Source: Microscillaceae bacterium
GTDB taxonomy: Bacteria; Bacteroidota; Bacteroidia; Cytophagales; Microscillaceae
NCBI GenBank assembly: GCA_025054775.1
Contig: JANWZA010000063.1
Location: forward strand, 1 to 42,420
Length of the DNA stretch: 42,420 bases
Direction: 5' to 3'
Part shown: in pieces, positions 36,469 through 42,420 of the stretch
Numbering within the stretch: position 1 is the stretch's first letter
Layout: every line of letters begins with the position of its first letter
Notes under the pieces: generated by a model
Told to the model about the DNA's origin: nothing
The model's input: the letters and a program-made list of their open reading frames with translations, nothing else
Databases searched by the model: none
Made by a program: the position numbers and the translations under genes

Positions 36469-38082
36469 TTAGTCAATATAATTATAGGCTTCTAATGTAA
36501 GAAATTCTGGGAAATCGGGGCTAAAAACTAAATGCTCAAAAATTTGTTTTGCTTCTGCAAAACGACCTTGTGTAAATCGTTCTTTACCTACATATCGTTC
36601 TATTTTTGTTATCTCCTCTTCAATAAGACTTTGTACAAGTGCTTTGTCAATCGCCGTTCCATTTTCTAGTCGGGCTTGGTGTTTGAGCCATTGCCACACT
36701 TGCGCTCTTGAAATTTCAGCAGTGGCAGCATCTTCCATTAAGTTGTAAAGTGCAGCGGCTCCATTGCCCATAAGCCATGACTCTATGTAAAGAATACCTA
36801 CATTGATATTCAAGCGAAGCCCTTGTTCAGTAATTTTTCCCTCAGGAATATGAAAATTAAGCAAATCATTTTGAGAAATTTCCAAGTCTTTTTTGTAATA
36901 GCCTTTTTGGTTATCTTTCTCACCCAAAACTGCATTAAAGGCTTCTAGGGCAATGGGTACTAAATCGGGGTGGGCTACCCACGTACCGTCAAAGCCGTTA
37001 GTGGCTTCTAGCTGTTTATCGGCATGCACTTTTTGCAAAGCCTGTTCGGTTACTTGGGCATCTTTGCGGTTAGGAATAAAAGCCGCCATGCCACCTATAG
37101 CATGTACATTGCGTTTGTGGCACGTTTTCACTAAAAGCTGTGTATATGCTCGCATGAAAGGCACTTGCATCGTAACCTGCGACCTATCGGGAAATACACG
37201 GTCGGGAAATTGAATAAATTTTTTGATAGCACTAAAAATATAATCCCATCTGCCTGCATTTAGCCCTGCAATATGTTCACGTAGTTCATAAATAATTTCC
37301 TCCATTTCAAAGGCGGCTAAAATGGTTTCAATCAAAACGGTAGCTTTGATAGTACCATTCGGAATATGCAGTTCTTGCTGGGCAAATTCAAACACTTCGT
37401 TCCAAAGGCGTGCTTCTTGATGGCCTTCTAACTTAGGTAAATAAAAATAAGGAGCAGAACCATTTTGCAAAAGTTGATGGGCATTATGGAAAAAGTATAG
37501 CCCAAAATCAAACAAAGAGGCGGAAATGGGCTCATTATTCACCAAAAAATGCTTTTCTACTAAATGCCACCCACGAGGACGCACCATGAGAATAGCTACT
37601 TTTTTATTCAACTTGTAAGTTTTACCGTTTTCAGCTGTAAAATCAATTTGCCTACGAATAGCATCATATAAATTGATTTGCCCTTGCAAGCAATTATCCC
37701 ACGTGGGTGAGTTGGCATCTTCAAAATCAGCCATAAAAACATTTGCCCCAGAGTTTAAGGCATTGATAATCATTTTTCTGTCCACAGGTCCTGTAATTTC
37801 TACTCTTCGATTGTGCAGTTCAGCAGGTACAGGAGCAGTTTGCCAATCTGTTTCGCGAATAGCACGTGTCTTTTCCAAAAAGTGTGGCAAGAACCCTTGG
37901 TTAATTTCCTGCTGGCGCTCCTTGCGTTTCTGCAGTAACCGCAATCGTTTTGCATTAAACTTTTGATGTAATTTTTCCAAAAACTGCACGGCCTCAGGTG
38001 AGAGAATTGCCTGATAAGCAGGTGGCATTGGTGCATTAATCTGCACCTTATTGTGTATAGCTTGTGAAATAACTGCTTCCAT
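36469..38082 (-). CDS. aceB: Malate synthase A
   Basis: Malate synthase condenses glyoxylate with acetyl-CoA to malate, the second glyoxylate-shunt step. The protein shows [19 protein letters not shown] and [14 protein letters not shown] near the N-terminus, [25 protein letters not shown], the [12 protein letters not shown] segment, and [14 protein letters not shown], all typical of the A isoform (about 530 residues). The longest frame starts with TTG at 38160 inside a -7 box. I prefer the ATG at 38082, giving 537 residues and an N-terminus [18 protein letters not shown]. It is the first gene of the aceB-aceA operon, and its promoter carries a perfect palindrome. Confidence 0.96.
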   Translation of the reverse strand: MEAVISQAIHNKVQINAPMPPAYQAILSPEAVQFLEKLHQKFNAKRLRLLQKRKERQQEINQGFLPHFLEKTRAIRETDWQTAPVPAELHNRRVEITGPVDRKMIINALNSGANVFMADFEDANSPTWDNCLQGQINLYDAIRRQIDFTAENGKTYKLNKKVAILMVRPRGWHLVEKHFLVNNEPISASLFDFGLYFFHNAHQLLQNGSAPYFYLPKLEGHQEARLWNEVFEFAQQELHIPNGTIKATVLIETILAAFEMEEIIYELREHIAGLNAGRWDYIFSAIKKFIQFPDRVFPDRSQVTMQVPFMRAYTQLLVKTCHKRNVHAIGGMAAFIPNRKDAQVTEQALQKVHADKQLEATNGFDGTWVAHPDLVPIALEAFNAVLGEKDNQKGYYKKDLEISQNDLLNFHIPEGKITEQGLRLNINVGILYIESWLMGNGAAALYNLMEDAATAEISRAQVWQWLKHQARLENGTAIDKALVQSLIEEEITKIERYVGKERFTQGRFAEAKQIFEHLVFSPDFPEFLTLEAYNYID

Positions 38083-38157
38083 AGGGTTGAAAATACTTAA
38101 CAATTCAACGAACCTGGTGAACTTGGCTTCAAGCCTCTTCTGTTTTTTTGAGTAATC

Positions 38158-38198
38158 CAAAGTTAGAAAGTTTTTTAGAATTAGCGAAATTTCGCTAA
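38158..38198 (-). promoter_or_regulatory. aceBA promoter with an 18-bp palindromic candidate operator
   Basis: The minus strand reads TAACTTTG (TAnnTTTG) at 38158-38165. The perfect palindrome TTAGCGAAATTTCGCTAA at 38181-38198 covers the position expected for the -33 element (TTTCG at 38185-38189). A protein bound there could block or replace -33 recognition. RNA would start near 38152, 70 nt before the ATG at 38082. Confidence 0.6.
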
Positions 38199-38219
38199 AA
38201 AAATTTTTTCATTTTTTTG

Positions 38220-38259
38220 AAAAAAAAAACCTAAATTGTACTTTTCTAAGCCAATTTAG
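38220..38259 (-). terminator. Intrinsic terminator of the ECF sigma operon
   Basis: CTAAATTG (38231-38238) and CAATTTAG (38252-38259) are perfect inverted arms with a 13-nt loop. On the minus strand the stem is followed by a long T run (complement of 38220-38229). It lies 66 bp after the last gene of the operon. Confidence 0.85.
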
Positions 38260-38325
38260 ATTATATTCAATAGGAATTAAGAAAGACAAGAACAGACTTT
38301 AACGAAAATTCGCTTGAATTATAAC

Positions 38326-38589
38326 TTAATTCTGTTTCTGCTCTGAAGGGAGAGAGAGGCTATGCGTTTGACTATGATACAGAATTTTCTGCACACACTC
38401 TTCTGAAGGTTCGGCTAATTTAGTACTATAATAAAGCTCTAAAAGTTGGCACATTTCATTCAGTTCCTCAAAGAGAATTTCTATTGTATCATCTTGGGTG
38501 AGCCATTGTTCAATTGCCTCGTTCTCTTGAGGTGAGGTTTCTTTATAGAGATAACGTAAGAGATCGTTTTCAGTAAAAGTCTGTATCAT
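38326..38589 (-). CDS. Small protein encoded with an ECF sigma factor, candidate anti-sigma factor
   Basis: The 87-residue protein starts MIQTFTENDLLRYLYKETSP, then ENEAIEQWLTQDDTIEILFEEL. This helical pattern resembles the cytoplasmic N-terminal domain of FecR-type and related anti-sigma factors, but no membrane helix follows, so it would be soluble. The usual zinc-binding HxxxCxxC anti-sigma motif is absent. Its ATG at 38589 lies inside the end of the sigma factor gene (20-bp overlap), which suggests translational coupling and a partner role. A longer frame from 38637 is possible but would overlap more. An alternative is a small regulatory protein of other function. Confidence 0.65.
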   Translation of the reverse strand: MIQTFTENDLLRYLYKETSPQENEAIEQWLTQDDTIEILFEELNEMCQLLELYYSTKLAEPSEECVQKILYHSQTHSLSLPSEQKQN

Positions 38590-39163
38590 GCACTTGTAGG
38601 TTTTCTTTGATAAATTTTCGGAGATTGAGCAGGGCATAGCGCATGCGCCCCAGTGCCGTATTGATACTTACGTTAGTAATTCGGGCAATTTCTTGAAAAG
38701 TTAGTCGGCTATAATGTCGTAACAGAACAACTTCTCTTTGAGAGTCAGGTAGTAGGTTAATAAACGATTCTAGTCGTTCAAAGGTTTCGTTTTGGAGGTA
38801 GTTATCTTCGTAATCATTTGTTTCTGCCGTAATTTGCTTAGCCAATTGTAAGGACTCTGTTGGATATTTTTTTTTAGCTGTTCTCTGTTTACGAAAGAAG
38901 TCAATAGCTAGATTGTAGGCAATTTGTATTATCCAAGCAGCAAAGCGTCCTTGTTCGCAGTATTTACCCTCACGAATTTTTTGTATAACTTTAATAAAAA
39001 CCTCTTGTAGCAAGTCCTCTGCAGTTTCACGTTGTTTTACTATTAAAAGAATAGTAGTGAAAACCTTGTTCTTATAACGATTAAGCAAAACCTCAAACGC
39101 TCTCTCATCTCCCTCTTGGTAAAGAGCGATAAGAGCATGGTCTGATAAATGCGGATAGTTCAT
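38570..39163 (-). CDS. ECF-type RNA polymerase sigma factor
   Basis: The 197-residue protein has sigma region 2 (ALIALYQEGDERAFEVLLNRY, ETAEDLLQEVFIKVIQKI, FAAWIIQIAYNLAIDFFRKQ) and region 4 (LLPDSQREVVLLRHYSRLTF, QEIARITNVSINTALGRMRY, ALLNLRKFI), with the short linker typical of ECF (RpoE-like) factors. The target promoters are unknown. The gene overlaps the small downstream gene by 20 bp. An inverted repeat lies just in front of its start codon and could be a control site. No TAnnTTTG box was found upstream, so it may be transcribed by its own or another sigma factor. Confidence 0.93.
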   Translation of the reverse strand: MNYPHLSDHALIALYQEGDERAFEVLLNRYKNKVFTTILLIVKQRETAEDLLQEVFIKVIQKIREGKYCEQGRFAAWIIQIAYNLAIDFFRKQRTAKKKYPTESLQLAKQITAETNDYEDNYLQNETFERLESFINLLPDSQREVVLLRHYSRLTFQEIARITNVSINTALGRMRYALLNLRKFIKENLQVHDTDFY

Positions 39164-39174
39164 TATTCCTCTCG

Positions 39175-39197
39175 TTTACGTTTGGTTTGAACGTAAA
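39175..39197. promoter_or_regulatory. Perfect inverted repeat just upstream of the ECF sigma gene
   Basis: TTTACGTT (39175-39182) and AACGTAAA (39190-39197) are perfect 8-bp inverted arms with 7 nt between. The repeat starts 11 bp before the start codon. It could be an operator for a regulator, or an mRNA hairpin that limits translation. Confidence 0.55.
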
Positions 39198-39563
39198 GTC
39201 GTCTCATAGGATAATTGAAGTAGAATAGATTTAGCAAATAATTATTTATCTGTTGAAAAAAAAGTAGGGTATCATTCCCACGCTGAATGTAAATCAGAGT
39301 AGAAAAAGAAGGTATCAACTAAACATTGAATTTGCTTTTATACGTAAAAAAGACAAAATAAGTTGCTTTACACACAGAAAAAATTAAAAATTAGGATTAT
39401 TACGTTAGTATACCTCTGTTAGGCTAAATGAATAACTTGGTAGAGGAGGAGAACTAATTCATGTGTTTATGAACAAAAGTTATAGATAAATCTAAAAATT
39501 TTTATGGGAACATTGGTTTAGCCGTAATTAGGCTATGCATCGTAAATATAGAAGTTTTTTTAT
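39198..39563. other. Gene-free region between the TPR lipoprotein and the ECF sigma gene
   Basis: No coding frame, RNA gene or TAnnTTTG box was recognised in this 366-bp stretch. One short hairpin, TAGCC-GTAATTA-GGCTA at about 39519-39535, lies 30 bp after the TPR gene stop and lacks a T run on the minus strand. Confidence 0.5.
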
Positions 39564-40148
39564 TCACTTACAATGTTGATCAATCAGGTATTTTGCATTA
39601 GAGAAACCTAGGGCAAAAGCTTTGGTCCAGTCTTCACAAGCTCCCTTTTTATCTTTAAGAGCAAATTTAGCGTTACCTCTTTGATAAAATACAAGTTCAT
39701 CTTGTGGGTTAAGTTCTGAGGCACGATTAAAATCCTCTAGGGCTCCTCTAAAATCTTTTCTATCTAAGCGGATAGCCCCTCTACTGCTATAAGGCGAATG
39801 ATAAGTTTTGTCTAATTGCATAGCTTTTTCATAATTTTTCAACGCTTGTACAGTATCTTTAAGATACAGAAAAGCCAAACCTTTGTTATGGTAAGCAGTA
39901 GCGGCGTTGATGCTATCATTTTGAGCTATTTCAATACTTTGATTATATAGCTCAATAGCTTCTTTATAAGCTTGCTTCCCCATAAGTTCGTTAGCTTGGT
40001 CTAAAATTTTGCGGGCATTGAGCGTTGCTTTGGCACTTTGCGAGGTAGAGTCTTGTTGTCTGTGTTGTTTTTGGCTTGTTTCTGTTTGGCAGGCAAATAT
40101 GCTAAGACATAAGCCAACAATTAGGTAAAGAAATTGATTAATTTTCAT
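39564..40148 (-). CDS. Tetratricopeptide-repeat lipoprotein
   Basis: The 194-residue protein has a lipoprotein signal (lipobox SIFAC, Cys20) followed by a Q/S/T-rich linker. Residues about 45-190 contain four TPR-like repeats with W/Y-G-A-Y-P spacing: ANELMGKQAYKEAIELYNQS, AAYHNKGLAFLYLKDTVQ, SPYSSRGAIRLDRKDFRGA, and VFYQRGNAKFALKDKKGA. The last repeat ends CEDWTKAFALG, a frequent form in Bacteroidota TPR lipoproteins. TPRs mediate protein-protein contacts, and the protein is probably anchored to the periplasmic side of the outer membrane. The partner is unknown. It has its own promoter, divergent from ubiE. Confidence 0.88.
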   Translation of the reverse strand: MKINQFLYLIVGLCLSIFACQTETSQKQHRQQDSTSQSAKATLNARKILDQANELMGKQAYKEAIELYNQSIEIAQNDSINAATAYHNKGLAFLYLKDTVQALKNYEKAMQLDKTYHSPYSSRGAIRLDRKDFRGALEDFNRASELNPQDELVFYQRGNAKFALKDKKGACEDWTKAFALGFSNAKYLIDQHCK

Positions 40149-40191
40149 AATAAAATTTGTATAATGGAATTATATTTTTCATTCTGAACTG

Positions 40192-40226
40192 CAAAGATAA
40201 CTTTTTTAGATTTATGGATTTACAAA
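40192..40226 (-). promoter_or_regulatory. Promoter of the TPR lipoprotein gene
   Basis: On the minus strand TTTG (40223-40226, -33) and TATCTTTG (40192-40199, -7) are 23 bp apart. RNA would start near 40186, about 38 nt before the ATG. Confidence 0.6.
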
Positions 40227-40256
40227 TTGCCCTGCTGAGGCATATCTCAGAATAAA

Positions 40257-40291
40257 TTTGACAAACGTATAGATAGATTTTAGTAACTTTG
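40257..40291 (+). promoter_or_regulatory. Promoter upstream of ubiE
   Basis: TTTG (40257-40260, -33) and TAACTTTG (40284-40291, -7) are 23 bp apart on the plus strand. RNA would start near 40297. This leaves a leader of about 290 nt before ubiE, in which I see no gene and no known riboswitch. Confidence 0.55.
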
Positions 40292-40584
40292 TTCGGCAAA
40301 ATAAATTTTCACTTTTTATTTTTATATACTAAATACAATTCTAAACTATAAGCACTTGCACTCATAACTTGTTAAAGTTTAGGTTATTAAAAGTTGGTAA
40401 GAAACAAGCAAAAAAATTGCGTTAAGAGCTGAAAGAGCGAAGCCAAAGAATTTAGTAAACAAAAACTATGAGAAAATAGAAAAGTAATATTCAAACATTT
40501 TTCCCTTACAACTTGTATTCAAAGATAATATAGCTAAAAATATAAAAATTTATTATCCCATACTCTTCAAAATTACCCAAAGAT

Positions 40585-41322
40585 ATGTCCCTAATTGAAG
40601 TTGTACCTTACAAAGATAGTACTGCTAGCAAAAAAGCTCAAGTGGCTCAAATGTTTGATAATATCTCGCCCAAATACGATTTTCTGAATCACTTATTGAG
40701 TTTGGGCATTGATTATTACTGGCGTTGGCGGGCAATTCGCATGCTACGCAAACATAAGCCTAAATTTATTTTGGATGTAGCCACAGGTACTGCTGACTTC
40801 GCTATAGAAGCCTGTAAGTTGAAACCACAAAAAATTATAGGAATTGACATCTCTGAAGGAATGCTTAATTACGGAAGGCAGAAAATTAACCGTTTGAAAT
40901 TGAACCACTTAATAGAATTACAGCAGGCAGACTCAGAAAAATTGCCTTTTGAGCAAAACATTTTTGATGCAGTTATCGTATCATTTGGCGTGAGAAATTT
41001 TGAAAACCTAGAGCAAGGGCTGGCAAATATATATAGAGTGCTCAAACCTAAGGGAGTGGTTCTTATTTTAGAATTTTCAAAGCCCAAATATTTTCCTTTT
41101 AAGCAGTTGTATCAGTTTTATTTTAATCGTATTTTACCTTTTATTGGTAAAATTATTTCAAAAGACGCCTCTGCTTATAGCTATTTACCCGAGTCTGTTA
41201 AAGTATTTCCTGATGGTCAAGATTTTATTAATATATTAGTTAAAACAGGTTTTAAAGATAATCAATGTATACCACTTACTTTTGGGATAAGTTCTATTTA
41301 CAAGGGAACAAAGCCCAGTTGA
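40585..41322 (+). CDS. ubiE: Demethylmenaquinone methyltransferase (UbiE/MenG)
   Basis: This enzyme methylates demethylmenaquinone with S-adenosylmethionine, the last step of menaquinone synthesis. The 245-residue protein has FDNISPKYDFLNHLLSLGID near the start, the SAM loop ILDVATGTADFAIEA, GIDISEGMLNYGR, ADSEKLPFEQNIFDAVIVSF, RVLKPKGVVLILEFSKP, and YSYLPESVKVFPDG. These are the family signatures. In many Bacteroidota ubiE is followed by the T9SS gene porT, as here. The next frame overlaps its 3' end by 58 bp if the first ATG is used, or by three bases with the TTG at 41319. Confidence 0.95.
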   Translation: MSLIEVVPYKDSTASKKAQVAQMFDNISPKYDFLNHLLSLGIDYYWRWRAIRMLRKHKPKFILDVATGTADFAIEACKLKPQKIIGIDISEGMLNYGRQKINRLKLNHLIELQQADSEKLPFEQNIFDAVIVSFGVRNFENLEQGLANIYRVLKPKGVVLILEFSKPKYFPFKQLYQFYFNRILPFIGKIISKDASAYSYLPESVKVFPDGQDFINILVKTGFKDNQCIPLTFGISSIYKGTKPS

Positions 41323-42062
41323 TTGCTTGTTTGTCAATTGTTTTTATAAGTTTAACTGCGAGCCCAACCTTCGCCCAAGGAAATGACTTGGCCTGGTTTA
41401 GGGTGAAACGCTCCTCAGGACATTATGCCAAAGATGCGGATAAGGACTTCTTTAACAATAATAAGAAAAAACTTACTCGCGACTTAAATTACGGCTTCTT
41501 GCTTGGCTTAAACCAAACACGATTTATAGCTCCTATCAACCACCCTTTACCTGATAGCATTTCTACGGTTATTCCACTCAAAAGCATTGGCTTTTCAGTA
41601 GGTTTTGTGCTAAATAAAAGATTAAAAGAATTTTGGGACGTACGTATTACTCCTACAGTAGGTTTTTTTGAGCGAAATTTAGAATATCGTTTCCAAGACT
41701 CAAGCGCTGCGCCAAGTACCAAAAATATAGAAATGACTATGTTAGAGGTTCCTGTGTTGTTCAAATATCGTTCTGCATTGCGTGGGCGAACAGGTATGTA
41801 CTTGGTAGGTGGGCTAAAGCCAGGCTTTGTACTTTCAGCTCAAAAGCAAGAAAGCTTGGATTTAGTACGTGTAGGACGCTCTGATTTATCTATTGAGTAT
41901 GGCTTTGGATTAGATATTTTTTATTCTTACTTCAAGTTCTCTCCTGAACTTCGTTTTTCCCATGGAATAAGCAATATGCTCATCAATGATAGAAACCCCT
42001 ATAGCCGAACCATGAAGGGATTATTTACGCACAATGTTTCGCTGTATTTGCATTTTGAGTAA
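41265..42062 (+). CDS. porT: PorT-family T9SS protein
   Basis: The 265-residue protein is an outer-membrane beta-barrel of the PorT family. A hydrophobic signal (LIACLSIVFISLTA) ends at ASPTFAQ. Mature features include the YGFLLGLNQTRF and FSVGFVLNKRL strands, VRITPTVGFFERNLEYRF, LEVPVLFKYRS, YLVGGLKPGFVL, and a final THNVSLYLHFE. PorT (SprT in Flavobacterium) is required for T9SS function, and its place directly after ubiE is conserved in the phylum. The ATG at 41265 overlaps ubiE by 58 bp. The TTG at 41319 overlaps the ubiE stop as TTGA and would leave a 20-residue signal without basic residues. Either start is possible. Confidence 0.88.
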   Translation: MYTTYFWDKFYLQGNKAQLIACLSIVFISLTASPTFAQGNDLAWFRVKRSSGHYAKDADKDFFNNNKKKLTRDLNYGFLLGLNQTRFIAPINHPLPDSISTVIPLKSIGFSVGFVLNKRLKEFWDVRITPTVGFFERNLEYRFQDSSAAPSTKNIEMTMLEVPVLFKYRSALRGRTGMYLVGGLKPGFVLSAQKQESLDLVRVGRSDLSIEYGFGLDIFYSYFKFSPELRFSHGISNMLINDRNPYSRTMKGLFTHNVSLYLHFE

Positions 42063-42101
42063 AAAATTATTCCTAATTTAAGTTGAAAAATGAAAATTAC
42101 A

Positions 42102-42124
42102 CAACCCTTCAAAACTTGAAGGGT
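42102..42124 (+). terminator. Perfect hairpin after porT
   Basis: AACCCTTCAA (42102-42111) and TTGAAGGGTT (42115-42124) form a 10-bp stem with an AAC loop. The T run is weak, so termination efficiency is uncertain. It lies 40 bp after the porT stop. Confidence 0.6.
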
Positions 42125-42241
42125 TTGAAGTAACATTTGGGTCATGTTTAGCTTTTAATTTGTATAACTTGTGCAAACGAGATAGTTATTTAGTAGGTTA
42201 TGTAAGAATTAAATACGGCGTGTAATACGTGGACATAACCA

Positions 42242-42301
42242 TAAAAACAAATAAAAAAATAACCGATAGAAATACGCTCCTGATAAAAGCATTTCCATCG
42301 G
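42242..42301 (-). terminator. Terminator of the rRNA operon
   Basis: CCGATaGAAAT (42263-42273) and ATTTCcATCGG (42291-42301) pair with one mismatch and a 17-nt loop. On the minus strand the stem is followed by a T-rich run (complement of 42242-42262). It lies about 30 bp after the 3' end of 5S rRNA. Confidence 0.75.
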
Positions 42302-42332
42302 CTCCTTGTATACCCACTCCAACTTAATAATA

Positions 42333-42420
<88 letters not shown>

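Noticed and set aside
39519-39535. TAGCC/GGCTA hairpin as a terminator of the TPR gene
   Set aside because: The stem is only 5 bp and no T run follows on the minus strand.

Overview
The window is an AT-rich segment of a Bacteroidota chromosome, most likely order Cytophagales or a near relative (the order is an inference). Supporting signs are type IX secretion (T9SS) genes (a C-terminal sorting domain at the left edge, a PorP/SprF protein, and porT after ubiE), a short primary sigma factor of the Bacteroidota kind, repeated TAnnTTTG promoter boxes (the -7 element of this phylum), lipoproteins with Bacteroidota-style signals, and a SusC-style TonB receptor with an N-terminal carboxypeptidase-regulatory-like domain. 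The content is mostly core metabolism and envelope biogenesis. I see no prophage, transposase, CRISPR array or tRNA.

Layout. 1-5.2 kb: tail of a T9SS cargo protein, then an OmpA-family gene and a 1168-residue outer-membrane protein with a SprA-like motif, in one operon. 5.2-12.2 kb (minus strand): tolC-like gene, a tightly coupled vWA-patatin pair, adk, porP/sprF, and a nosL-mraY pair. 12.8-19.7 kb (plus): a nuclease-helicase fusion of Dna2 type, purL, an 18-copy 21-bp tandem repeat array, and nadD. 19.9-23.5 kb (plus): ccmD-ccmE with a cysteine-type CcmE, then a TPP riboswitch and the TonB receptor it controls. 23.5-28.1 kb (minus): a TIGR02757 gene, asd, rpoD, and a polysaccharide flippase. 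28.5-31.4 kb (plus): cysteine desulfurase and glnS. 31.6-40.1 kb (minus): ribBA-GNAT-comF, a lipocalin-like lipoprotein, the glyoxylate shunt pair aceB-aceA with a perfect palindrome in its promoter, an ECF sigma factor with an overlapping small partner, and a TPR lipoprotein. 40.6-42.1 kb (plus): ubiE-porT. The right edge holds the 3' part of a 5S rRNA on the minus strand with the terminator of its rRNA operon.

Themes. Several genes work at the outer membrane (T9SS, OmpA, TolC, TonB receptor). Regulation visible in the DNA includes a TPP riboswitch for outer-membrane thiamin uptake, a likely operator for the glyoxylate shunt, and an inverted repeat in front of the ECF sigma gene. The features least explained by known biology are the 21-bp tandem array at 18606-18983, the structured element at 28230-28306, the vWA-patatin pair, and the nuclease-helicase fusion that appears to lack the Dna2 iron-sulfur cysteines.
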